Shown in pieces: positions 6,639 through 14,255 of a stretch of DNA of 18,787 bases (positions are counted from its first letter, which is position 1; every line of letters begins with the position of its first letter). This DNA is from JBHOQX01 sp042408595 (GTDB lineage Bacteria; Chloroflexota; Chloroflexia; Chloroflexales; Roseiflexaceae), in assembly GCA_042408595.1 (NCBI GenBank), contig JBHOQX010000015.1, forward strand, positions 1 through 18,787. Direction: 5' to 3'. Under the pieces are notes generated by a model, which saw only the letters and a program-made list of their open reading frames with translations, searched no databases and was not told the DNA's origin. The position numbers and the translations under genes are program-made.

Positions 6639-6796
6639 GATGTCGGTGCGTCCGGTACGCGTGATGGGCCGCTGCTCGCGCAGCAACCGAGCTGCCGCCG
6701 CTGCACGAACAGCATAGAAGGCGTCCTGAAAAGCTTCGCCCGCCGCTCATCTGCCCTGGCGCACGACAGTTAGGCAGAAACCGGCTGGCGCCGACG

Positions 6797-8140
6797 CTAC
6801 CAGCCGCCCCAGATCGCGAACGTCAGGCCAGGCGTCTGGATGTTGATGAACAGCGTCGTGCCGTCCGGGCTGAAGGTCGCGCCGGCGAACTCCATATCCT
6901 CGAATCCGGGAACGATGTTTTTGGCGAAGTCGAAGAGTTGTCCGTCGCGCGTCAAGAAACGGACATACTGATCTGCATCCCCGTCCTCGCACAGCACGAG
7001 AACGCCGCCGCGCGGGCTGACGGTGATGTTGTCGGGCGAGTCCAGCACGTCGGCGCTCGGCGACTCGAAGACCAGCCGGAGATGGTCGGCGAGCGGGCCG
7101 CGCAGGCGCAGCTCCCACACCTGGCCCAACCCGGCATCGCCGCCGCTGGTCGAGTTGAGATAGACGCTGCCGTTGCCGTACCATGCGCCCTCCAGCCGGG
7201 CGAAGGTCGCGCCGCCCCGGGCGATGCCCTGCTCGTAGACCGCCAACGAGTTCGTCTCGGCGGCGGCCGGATCGGGGTCGTCGATATCCACCCAGGTGAC
7301 CGGCAGCAGGGTGTTCGGTTGCTGCCCGCTGCGGGTATCGTAGTTCGGCCTGCCCCGGATCGCCAGCATCTGAAGCCTGCCGCCCGCGGCCAGATCGCCG
7401 CGCTGATTCGGAATGAAACGGTAGAGGCCGGCGGTGCCGCGATCCTCGGTTTCGTAGACGATGCCGGTGTCGGGATCGATCGCGATCGCCTCGTGTACAA
7501 ACCGGCCCAGGGCCTTGAGCGGAACGGGCGTGACCGTCCCATCACTGGTTGCGGCGACCTCGAAACAGTACCCGTGGGCCTGCGCGAACCCGGCTGTCGG
7601 GCCGAGCACCGTCTCCTCACAACTGATCCAGCTCCCCCATGGCGTGGGACCGCCGGCGCAATTCACCAGCGTGCCGCTCAGGCTGGCAAAGTCCGCCACC
7701 AGGTCGCGCGTGCGCGGATCGACGATCAGGGTGGTTGTTCCACCTCCGGCGAGCGGATCGTATGGATTGGGGCCGATCGCGGCGCCGACTGTGCCGACCC
7801 TGTTCCGCACTTCATGGTTGCGCACCAGCCGGATCATGCCGCCCACGGCGAAGGCCGCCATGCCGTCGTGCGCCGCTGGCGTTTTTCTGCCATCGGACAT
7901 CGGCGAGCCGGCCTTGCCGAAGACGTTGTACTGGAAGCCCCTGGGCAGCGCGAGCAGAACTTCGCCGGTGTTGTTGGCAGGCGTCGGCCGCAATTCGCCG
8001 AGGCCGGCCAGCCGCTGCAGCGCCGTGCGGCTCGTGTGGTCGGCGGCCAGCGCCGCCCGGGCGGTCAGACCCTCCAGCGCGGCGACGCCGCCGAGCGCGG
8101 CGACCCCCTGCAAGAACTGGCGACGGTTGACTGTAGCCAT
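6797..8140 (-). CDS. PhoX-family (DUF839) Tat-exported phosphatase-like protein
   Basis: The 447-aa protein starts with a twin-arginine signal: NRRQFLQ, a hydrophobic stretch and a likely cleavage site near LAA-D at 33-34. It should therefore be exported folded. PhoX-type motifs follow in order: NCAGGPTPWGSWISCEET (Cys161 is the candidate metal-site cysteine), HEAIAIDPDTGIVYETEDRG, YGNGSVYLNSTSGGD, PDNITVSPRGGVLVLCEDG and FAGATFSPDGTTLFINIQTPG. The family contains Ca/Fe-dependent alkaline phosphatases, but many members are uncharacterised, so phosphatase activity is inferred. GAGGAGGGG eight bases before the ATG at 8140 sets the start. An upstream extension to 8317 would bury the Tat signal. 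It is divergent from cphB. No Pho box was recognised. Confidence 0.88.
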   Translation of the reverse strand: MATVNRRQFLQGVAALGGVAALEGLTARAALAADHTSRTALQRLAGLGELRPTPANNTGEVLLALPRGFQYNVFGKAGSPMSDGRKTPAAHDGMAAFAVGGMIRLVRNHEVRNRVGTVGAAIGPNPYDPLAGGGTTTLIVDPRTRDLVADFASLSGTLVNCAGGPTPWGSWISCEETVLGPTAGFAQAHGYCFEVAATSDGTVTPVPLKALGRFVHEAIAIDPDTGIVYETEDRGTAGLYRFIPNQRGDLAAGGRLQMLAIRGRPNYDTRSGQQPNTLLPVTWVDIDDPDPAAAETNSLAVYEQGIARGGATFARLEGAWYGNGSVYLNSTSGGDAGLGQVWELRLRGPLADHLRLVFESPSADVLDSPDNITVSPRGGVLVLCEDGDADQYVRFLTRDGQLFDFAKNIVPGFEDMEFAGATFSPDGTTLFINIQTPGLTFAIWGGW

Positions 8141-8537
8141 GCGAGAATCCCCTCCTCTGTTCACTCTCCTCACCCTGGAGCGCCCGATGGCGCCGGGGCG
8201 CCAGACCGATCTGGCACGTGTTCGTGGCAGCTCCCGGCCGCCCGCCGGCCGAAGGCTGGGCTGCCGCCGACCCGCGCGAGCACACGCCGAAGGGCGTGTC
8301 GCGACGGCAACCCACATGCCTCAGGAGCGATCCCCCGCCGGAGCTTCGCCCGGCAGCGGCTGGGCTAGCGCCATCGGAACGGGATACAGATACTGCCCCT
8401 GGACTAAGCGTACGTCAAGGAATTCTTAAGAAACGGTAGCATTCGTGTAAACATCGCGGCAACCTTTCGGAAAACGTGAGGTTCGCCGTCGATACGGTAT
8501 AATGCCGGTAGGCAGGAACTGCACAGCCAGGTGACCC
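8141..8537. other. 397-bp divergent intergenic region (phoX-like / cphB)
   Basis: No gene is supported here. The region holds the phoX-like ribosome binding site, a hairpin ACACGCC/GGCGTGT (8282-8288 and 8293-8299), a 10-bp palindrome TTCTTAAGAA (8423-8432) and the cphB -10. The AT-rich stretch 8410-8475 stands out against its GC-rich surroundings and is the likely control region. Confidence 0.5.
8498..8503 (+). promoter_or_regulatory. -10 element of the cphB-cphA promoter
   Basis: A perfect TATAAT lies 35 bases before the cphB GTG. No good -35 is found at 16-18 bp (CGTGAG at 17 bp), so the promoter may need an activator. The TTCTTAAGAA palindrome about 65 bp upstream of the -10 is a candidate binding site. 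Confidence 0.5.
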
Positions 8538-9401
8538 GTGCCCGAAGAGACTCTGCGTGGGCCGCTCCTGCTGATCGGCGGGGCGGAGGACAAGGTCGGC
8601 GGTCGGACCATCCTCAATCGCTTCGTGCGGATCGCTGGCGGCCCCGCCGCCCGGATCGCCGTGATCGCCACGGCATCGGCGTTCTACGATCTGGTCGGCC
8701 AGCGCTATGTCTCGCTCTTCACGCTGCTGGGGGCGGCGCACGTCGAGGTGCTGCGCGTACGCGACCGCGCAGAGGCGCAGCGCCCGGAGGCGCTGGAGCA
8801 ACTCGACAGCGCGACCGGCATCTTCCTCACCGGCGGCGACCAACTGAAGCTGACGGCGATCCTGGGCGGCACGCCGGTAGCGGCGCGCATCCGCGAGCGC
8901 CATCGCGCCGGCTGCGCCGTCGGCGGGACGAGCGCCGGGGCCTCGGCGGCGCCCGAGCACATGCTGGCCTACGGGGCCAGCGGCATCCCGCCGCGCAAGG
9001 CGATGATGCAATTCGCGCCGGGGCTGGGCCTGATCGGCGGCATCGTGGTCGATCAGCACTTCGGTGCGCGCGGGCGGGCGGGCCGCCTGATGACCGCCGT
9101 CGCCCACAACCCCGGCCTGCTCGGCATCGGCCTGGACGAAGATACGGCGATCGAGATCGACCCCGAAGATACCCTCACCGTGCTCGGCGCGGGTTCAGTG
9201 ATGATTGTCGATGGCGCGGGTATGAGCTACACCGACATCCACTACGTCCCCGAGCACGCGCCCCTCACGATCTTCGACATGCGCGTGCATGTGCTCGCCG
9301 GCGGCTACCACTACGACATCCCCGCACGCGCGCCGTTGCTTCCGTCCGCGCCGGCCCATGCCCACCCCGAACCGGGGATGGTGGACGGCGAAGGCATCTG
9401 A
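8538..9401 (+). CDS. cphB: cyanophycinase
   Basis: The 287-aa protein is a serine exopeptidase of the S51 family that cuts the Asp-Arg polymer cyanophycin to beta-Asp-Arg dipeptides. GGTSAGAS carries the nucleophile Ser132. VDQHFGARGRAGR gives Asp172, Gln173, His174, Arg178, Arg180 and Arg183. GLDEDTAIE gives Glu201. These positions coincide, as remembered, with the catalytic triad and binding residues described for the Synechocystis enzyme. The family's LTGGDQLKL motif is also present (98-105). There is no signal peptide, so it acts in the cytoplasm on the intracellular polymer. The GTG start has AGGTG four bases upstream. The C-terminal ~20 residues are His/Pro-rich. cphA follows after 85 bp in the same orientation. 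Confidence 0.95.
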   Translation: MPEETLRGPLLLIGGAEDKVGGRTILNRFVRIAGGPAARIAVIATASAFYDLVGQRYVSLFTLLGAAHVEVLRVRDRAEAQRPEALEQLDSATGIFLTGGDQLKLTAILGGTPVAARIRERHRAGCAVGGTSAGASAAPEHMLAYGASGIPPRKAMMQFAPGLGLIGGIVVDQHFGARGRAGRLMTAVAHNPGLLGIGLDEDTAIEIDPEDTLTVLGAGSVMIVDGAGMSYTDIHYVPEHAPLTIFDMRVHVLAGGYHYDIPARAPLLPSAPAHAHPEPGMVDGEGI

Positions 9402-9404
9402 GGA

Positions 9405-9451
9405 GCGATGGGAGGTCGGAGCGGAGATTGCACGGGACACTCTCCCATCGC
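9405..9451 (+). repeat. 10-bp inverted repeat between cphB and cphA
   Basis: GCGATGGGAG (9405-9414) is the exact reverse complement of CTCCCATCGC (9442-9451), with a 27-nt loop. It begins just after the cphB stop and ends 35 bases before the cphA ATG. A stem here could stabilise or separate the two cistrons. Function is inferred only. Confidence 0.5.
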
Positions 9452-9486
9452 CGATCTCTCGTCGCTCATCTCCAAGGGGGGAATCT

Positions 9487-12192
9487 ATGCGCGTGCTCGA
9501 GACGCGGGTCTATCGCGGACCCAGCCCCTACGGCTACCGGCCGGTCATCCGCCTGACGCTGGACCTGGAAGAGCTAGAGGCGTGGCCCTCGGCGCGGATT
9601 CCGGGCTTCAACGAGCGGCTGGTGGAACTGATGCCGACCCTGCAATCGCACGGCTGCTCGTACGGCGAGCCGGGCGGCTTCATCCGCCGCCTGTCGGACG
9701 AGAACGCCGACGGCACGCGCGGCACCTGGATGGGCCACGTCATCGAGCACGTCGCCCTGGAGCTGCAATGCCTGGCCGGCACCGAGGTGACCTACGGCAA
9801 GACGCGTTCGGTGCCGGGCAAGCCGGGGCAGTACTACGTCATCTATTCGTACATCGAAGAGCGGGTCGGGATCGAGGCCGGCGAGCTGGCGATCAGGCTG
9901 GTGCGCTCGCTGCTGCCGCCGGAGCTGCCGAGCGCGCTGCCGCCGGAGGAACTGGCGGCGTTCGACTTCCTGCGCGAATGCGACGCGCTGATCGCCCGCG
10001 CTCAGGACATCGTGCTCGGCCCGACCACCGCCTCGCTCGTCGCCGAGGCGCGCCGGCGCGACATCCCCGCCATCCGCCTCGACGAGCACAGCCTGGTGCA
10101 GCTCGGCTACGGCAAATATCAGCAGCGCATCCGCGCCTCGGTCACCAGCCGGACCAGCAACATCGCCGTCGAGACCGCCAGCGACAAAGCGCTGACGATC
10201 CGCCTGCTGAGCGATGTCGGCATTCCGACGCCGCGCCACCGGCTGGTGCGCAGCGCGGACGAGGCGGCCGAAGCAGCCGAGCGCCTGGGGTTCCCGCTGG
10301 TCACCAAGCCGCTGGATGTGAGCCATGGGCGCGGCATCTCGCTCAATCTGAACTCGCTCGACGAGGTGCGGCGCGGCTACGAGATCGCCAGCGCATACAC
10401 CTCCAGTGTGCTGGTGGAGACCTACCTGCACGGCAAAGATTACCGCGTGCTGGTGATCAACCACGAGGTCGTAGCGGTCGCCGAGCGCGTCCCGGCGCAT
10501 GTGGTCGGCGACGGCGAGCACACGATCGCCGAGTTGGTGGAGATCGTCAACCGGGATCCGCGACGCGGCTTCGGCCACGAGAAGGTGCTGACGAAAATCC
10601 GCTTGACCCACCAGAGCGACCTGCTGCTTCAGCGGGCCGGCTACACGCTCGACACCGTGCTGGCGCCGGGCGAGGTCTTCTACCTGGCGAGCACGGCCAA
10701 TCTCTCGACCGGCGGCACGGCGATCGACCGCACGAACGAGATCAACTACGAGACGCGCGAACTGGCGCGCCGGGCGGCGATGGTGATCGGGCTGGATATC
10801 GCCGGGATCGATATCATCACGCCGGACATCACCAAGCCGCTGCGCGAGGTCGGCGGCGGGATTGTGGAGGTGAACGCTGGCCCCGGCTTCCGCCTGCACA
10901 TCCAGCCCAGCGAAGGACAGCCGCGCAATGTCGCCCGCCATGTGATCAACATGCTCTTTCCGCACGGCGCGCCGGCGCGCATCCCGATCATCTCGATCAC
11001 CGGGACGAACGGCAAGACGACGACCACCCGCATGGTCGGGCATATCTTCAAAATGGCCGGCCTGCGCGTCGGCATGACTACGACCGACGGCATCTACATC
11101 GACGGCGAGAGCTACCTGCGCGGCGACATGACCGGGCCGTGGAGCGCGCGGATGGTGCTAAAGGACCCGACGGTCGACGCCGCGGTGCTGGAGACGGCAC
11201 GCGGCGGGATCCTGCGCGAAGGACTCGGCTTCGACCGCTGCGATGTCGGCGCGGTGCTGAACGTCTCGAACGACCACCTGGGCCTGCGCGGCGTCAACAC
11301 TGTCAAGGAGATCGCCGAGGTGAAGCGGCTGGTGGTCGAGGTGGTGCGCGACGACGGCGCGAGCGTGCTGAACGCCGACGACCCGCTGGTGGCGGCGATG
11401 GCCGCGCATGCCGAGGGGCGGATCATCTACTTCAGCATGCAGGGCGGCGAGGACGCGAGCGAGCTGGTGAAGCAGCACATCGCCGCGGGCGGCACTGCGG
11501 TGGTGCTCCAGCCGGGGGTACGAGGCGACATCATCGCGATCTACGACGCCGAGCAGTACATCCCGTTGCTGTGGACGCATCTGATCCCGGCGACGCTGGA
11601 GGGCAAGGCGCGGCATAATGTGGCGAACGCCCTGGCGGCCACGGCGATCGCCTACGCGCAGGGGATCAGCATCGAGAACATCCGCCACGGGCTGCGGACG
11701 TTCACGACGACCTTCTTCCAGGCCCCGGGCCGGCTGAACGTCTTCGACGAGCACCCGTTCCGCGTGATCGTGGACTACGCCCACAACCCGGCGGCCTTCG
11801 CGGCGATGCGCGACCTGGTGGCCCGGCTGCGGCCGGCGTATCGGCGCGTGATCGGTGTGATGTCCGCCCCCGGCGACCGGCGCGACGTGGACATCCGCGA
11901 GGATGGGATGATCGCCGGCACGATGTTCGACCTGCTGGTGCTGAAAGAGGACGACGACCTCCGCGGGCGGCAGCCGGGCGAGACCTCCGCGCTGCTGCGC
12001 GAGGCGGCGATCGCGGCAGGCATGCCGGAGGAGCGGATCGTGACGGTGCTGGACGAGCGCGAGGCGGTGCGCTATGCCCTGGGCCAGGCCCAACCGAACG
12101 ACCTGGTGGTGGTGTTCGCGGACAATATCACGCCGGTCTGGAAGGAAGTGATTTATTTTGGCAAAGCGGAGCGCGGCGACGAACGCGTTTGA
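9487..12192 (+). CDS. cphA: cyanophycin synthetase
   Basis: The 901-aa protein is a full-length CphA1-type enzyme. It adds aspartate and then arginine to the polymer, using two ATP per building block. The N domain (about 1-160) has IPGFNERL and HVIEH (HxxEH, 84-88). The ATP-grasp domain (about 220-490) has TKPLDVSHGRG (Lys274), STANLSTGGTAIDRT and EVNAGPGFRLH. The Mur-ligase-like domain (about 498-895) has the P-loop GTNGKTTT (506-513), LETARGGILREGL, NVSNDHLGL, VDYAHNPA and APGDRRD. All three modules are intact and no frameshift is seen. The ATG at 9487 follows a GGGGGGA ribosome binding site. A 66-codon in-frame extension into cphB is rejected. In the ATP-grasp loop the sequence KPLDVSHGRG replaces the common KPLDGNHGRG. 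Co-transcription with cphB is likely. Confidence 0.97.
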   Translation: MRVLETRVYRGPSPYGYRPVIRLTLDLEELEAWPSARIPGFNERLVELMPTLQSHGCSYGEPGGFIRRLSDENADGTRGTWMGHVIEHVALELQCLAGTEVTYGKTRSVPGKPGQYYVIYSYIEERVGIEAGELAIRLVRSLLPPELPSALPPEELAAFDFLRECDALIARAQDIVLGPTTASLVAEARRRDIPAIRLDEHSLVQLGYGKYQQRIRASVTSRTSNIAVETASDKALTIRLLSDVGIPTPRHRLVRSADEAAEAAERLGFPLVTKPLDVSHGRGISLNLNSLDEVRRGYEIASAYTSSVLVETYLHGKDYRVLVINHEVVAVAERVPAHVVGDGEHTIAELVEIVNRDPRRGFGHEKVLTKIRLTHQSDLLLQRAGYTLDTVLAPGEVFYLASTANLSTGGTAIDRTNEINYETRELARRAAMVIGLDIAGIDIITPDITKPLREVGGGIVEVNAGPGFRLHIQPSEGQPRNVARHVINMLFPHGAPARIPIISITGTNGKTTTTRMVGHIFKMAGLRVGMTTTDGIYIDGESYLRGDMTGPWSARMVLKDPTVDAAVLETARGGILREGLGFDRCDVGAVLNVSNDHLGLRGVNTVKEIAEVKRLVVEVVRDDGASVLNADDPLVAAMAAHAEGRIIYFSMQGGEDASELVKQHIAAGGTAVVLQPGVRGDIIAIYDAEQYIPLLWTHLIPATLEGKARHNVANALAATAIAYAQGISIENIRHGLRTFTTTFFQAPGRLNVFDEHPFRVIVDYAHNPAAFAAMRDLVARLRPAYRRVIGVMSAPGDRRDVDIREDGMIAGTMFDLLVLKEDDDLRGRQPGETSALLREAAIAAGMPEERIVTVLDEREAVRYALGQAQPNDLVVVFADNITPVWKEVIYFGKAERGDERV

Positions 12193-12633
12193 GTCATACC
12201 AGGGCGTACACGGCCGCCCGCAGCGCAGGTGGGATGCCGGGCCACAGGCCCGCACCCTCTGGCTCCTCGCCCCCTAATCGGGGAGCGGGCGGACCAACTG
12301 CTGTGGGGCATACCACCATGACATCTCCTCCGCCGCGGCCAGGAGACGAGAGCAGGAGTGGGGTGTACTGACGGCAATCGCAAACAACGCCCTTTGGTCG
12401 GACTTTGCCCTTGGTGCTCCCGAATGGAGGGCTTCGCCCCGCCAAAACCTCTCGCGCGCACGTGTGCCGTGGCGCGCGTGCGCGCGCCAAAAAAGAACCG
12501 CGTGGACACCTCCACCGATGCCGGCGATCGCGTACGTCCTGGCATTGAAGGCACCGCGGCCACCGACCATCCGGGGAATGGCACGTGTGCGTATGCTTGG
12601 TGGCCGATCGGGCTTGCTCGTAAGGGGGAAAAC
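12193..12633. other. 441-bp intergenic region, repeat-rich, no gene
   Basis: No reading frame here looks coding. The region holds a GCTCC/GGAGC stem with an inner CCCC/GGGG (12,262-12,286), which may terminate cphA transcription. It also has a GGAGGGCTTCGCCCC block (about 12,426), an alternating purine-pyrimidine tract (12,453-12,487) and a CGCGTACGTCCTGGCA block (12,529-12,544) shared with the 2,941-3,076 element. An in-frame upstream extension of arsC through it is not family-like. Confidence 0.6.
12424..12544. repeat. second copy of the dispersed CGTACGTCCTG repeat
   Basis: A GGAGGGCTTCGCCCC block is followed, about 90 bp later, by CGCGTACGTCCTGGCA. The order and orientation match those in the right half of the 2,941-3,076 element. 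The 16-bp block 12,529-12,544 is the exact complement of 2,938-2,953. The internal sequence has diverged. Confidence 0.45.
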
Positions 12634-13062
12634 GTGACACGAGTGCTGTTCCTTTGTACTCACAACAGCGCGCGCTCGCAGATGGCCGAGGGGCTGCTTC
12701 GGGTGCTCGGCGGCGGCCGGTTCGAGGTCGCCAGCGCCGGCACGGAACAGACGCGCGTGCGGCCGGAGGCGATCGCCGTGATGCAGGAGGCCGGGATCGA
12801 TATCTCGGCGCAGACCTCGAAAACGCTCGAACGCTTCCTTGGCGAGCCGTGGGACGAGGTGATCACCGTCTGCGACAGCGCCAACGAGAGCTGCCCGGTC
12901 TTCCCCGGCGCTCGGCGCCGCCGTCACTGGTCGATCGCCGATCCGTCGGGGATCGCCGGGGATGACGAAGCCCGCCTGGCCGCGTTCCGGCGGGCGCGCG
13001 ACGAGCTGCGGCGGCGCATCGAGACCGAGCTGCTGGCGGACGGCGCGCCGGCGCCCGGGTAG
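12634..13062 (+). CDS. arsC: arsenate reductase, thioredoxin-coupled type
   Basis: The 142-aa protein has the low-molecular-weight phosphatase fold, with the P-loop CTHNSAR (Cys8-x5-Arg14). It also keeps two further cysteines spaced as in redox ArsC: Cys80 in VITVCD and Cys87 in ESCPVFPG. The HWSIADPSG segment carries the family's Asp103. Cys8, Cys80 and Cys87 correspond to the relay cysteines 10/82/89 of the S. aureus/B. subtilis enzymes. Reduction of arsenate to arsenite with thioredoxin is therefore expected. The GTG at 12,634 has GGGGGA about five bases upstream. It is not in an ars operon: no ArsR, ArsB/Acr3 or ArsM gene adjoins it. A protein-tyrosine phosphatase role is the alternative, but the triad argues for ArsC. 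Confidence 0.88.
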   Translation: MTRVLFLCTHNSARSQMAEGLLRVLGGGRFEVASAGTEQTRVRPEAIAVMQEAGIDISAQTSKTLERFLGEPWDEVITVCDSANESCPVFPGARRRRHWSIADPSGIAGDDEARLAAFRRARDELRRRIETELLADGAPAPG

Positions 13063-13166
13063 CACCCGGGCATTCCGAGGCACGATCTATGCAGTGACTT
13101 TTCGCATGCGAGGCCGTCTTGTTGGTAGCACCCCAAGTTGACCATCCCACAGAGAGGAGGCGAACC

Positions 13167-13760
13167 ATGGCCCTGTTTGGCTCGAAGCCAAACGCCGAGA
13201 AGGAAGCGATGGCGAAAAACCTGCAAAACCTGAGCGATCAGATCGGCGCGTTGAAGCAGCAGTTGAACACCAAGGACTCTGAGGTCACCAGTCTGCAGGA
13301 GCAGTTACAGCAGGCGCAGGCCGCCGTGGCGTCCGGCAGCGACGCGAAAGCCGAGATCCAGCGGCTGCAAGGGGCGATCGCCGCCGCCGAGGCCGACAAG
13401 CAGGCGCAGGCGATTCAAATGCAGGATTTGCAGAAGCAGATCAGCGAACTGCAGGACAAACTGGCCGCCGCCGCAGCCGCGACGGGCGCGACGGCCCCGG
13501 CGGAGGCCCAGGCCGCGGCGATCGGGGCGCTCACCGTCGGCGCGACGGCCTATGTCACCCGCGCCGGTGGGCTTCCGCTGCGGCTGCGCAACGGCCCCGG
13601 CCTGAACCACGATGTCGTGGGGCGGCTGGAGCCCGGCACGGGGATGACGCTGCTCGCCGGGCCGCAACAGGCCGACGGCCACGCCTGGTGGCAGATTCGC
13701 ACGACCGACGGGCGCGAAGGCTGGGTGGCGGGCGAGGATTTGCGCAGCCAGCCGGATTAG
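13167..13760 (+). CDS. coiled-coil protein with C-terminal SH3b domain
   Basis: The 197-aa protein begins MALFGSKPNAEKEA and has no signal peptide or membrane segment. Residues about 11-100 form a long heptad-type coiled coil rich in Gln, Leu, Ala and Lys. An Ala-rich linker covers about 100-125. Residues about 126-194 are a bacterial SH3 domain (LPLRLRNGPGLNHDVVGRLEPG, then WWQIRTTDGREGWVAGEDL). SH3b domains normally bind peptidoglycan or act outside the cell, so absence of an export signal is odd. The ATG at 13,167 has AGAGAGGAGG six bases upstream, which leaves little doubt about the start. It stands alone, with 104 bp before it and a long hairpin-rich spacer after it. The function is not known. 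Confidence 0.85.
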   Translation: MALFGSKPNAEKEAMAKNLQNLSDQIGALKQQLNTKDSEVTSLQEQLQQAQAAVASGSDAKAEIQRLQGAIAAAEADKQAQAIQMQDLQKQISELQDKLAAAAAATGATAPAEAQAAAIGALTVGATAYVTRAGGLPLRLRNGPGLNHDVVGRLEPGTGMTLLAGPQQADGHAWWQIRTTDGREGWVAGEDLRSQPD

Positions 13761-14255
13761 CAGGACAGGCTGGCGAACTGCCGCCTCAGCACCGGCAAGA
13801 GCCGCTTGTGCCCTGCGCCGCTCGCCGCTCGTGCAGGGCGGATCCAGACACTGGCACACACGGCAACCAGCGTGGCACGCGGCCCGGCATGTCTTCTCGA
13901 GGCAGCCGGGCCGCGCCGCATTCTGATGCGGCAGACGCCCGGTCGCCTGCCTATGGCGGCGCCTGATTGCACGGTGGGCATCGCGGCGTAGACGGGACGC
14001 CCCAGCGCTGCTATCGTATGCATGGGCAACACAGGACGGCAGTGCGCACCCATCGCCGCCCGCAGCGCAGCCCGCCGCGCGCCTGCCGTCGCCCCGCGGG
14101 TCGCCGATGCCGACCGACAACCGCCGCTGATCCGCGAAGGCATGCGATGCGGCGTGGTATGCACCCAGCCACGACATCCCACCCGCGCCGCCGCGCCGGC
14201 CTTCGCGGATCGCGACCCGCGGCCAGGGCTGCGCCGACGACAGGAACACCGTTCG
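13761..14255. other. 495-bp hairpin-dense spacer, no gene
   Basis: Neither strand shows a credible gene. Perfect inverted repeats occur throughout. GCCCTGC/GCAGGGC lies at 13,810-13,816 and 13,833-13,839. GCGGCCCGGC/GCCGGGCCGC lies at 13,879-13,888 and 13,905-13,914. GCCGCAT/ATGCGGC (13,915-13,932) follows directly with a 4-nt loop. The 13-bp pair GATCCGCGAAGGC/GCCTTCGCGGATC is at 14,129-14,141 and 14,199-14,211. The first may terminate the SH3b gene. The last forms a long arm just upstream of the ferric-reductase-like gene. A structured RNA or leader is possible, but no known riboswitch motif was recognised. Confidence 0.6.

Noticed and set aside
5397..6686. Minus-strand open frame (429 codons) across rplU-rpmA-rpmE
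   Set aside because: It is the shadow of three certain ribosomal protein genes and covers their consensus promoter and terminator.
6938..8368. Plus-strand open frame (476 codons) opposite the PhoX-like gene
   Set aside because: The minus-strand gene has a Tat signal, a strong ribosome binding site and family motifs. The plus frame has none.
12453..12494. Intrinsic terminator formed by the GGCGCGCG/CGCGCGCC hairpin
   Set aside because: On the plus strand the stem is followed by A residues, and on the minus strand the T run precedes the stem. Neither orientation fits an intrinsic terminator.
12193..12633. Possible small gene or N-terminal extension upstream of arsC
   Set aside because: The frame reads through repeats and an alternating GC tract, and the predicted residues are not family-like.
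13761..14255. Known riboswitch (cobalamin, TPP, FMN, c-di-GMP) in the hairpin-rich spacer
   Set aside because: I looked for the conserved core motifs of these classes and did not find them. Only generic inverted repeats are visible.
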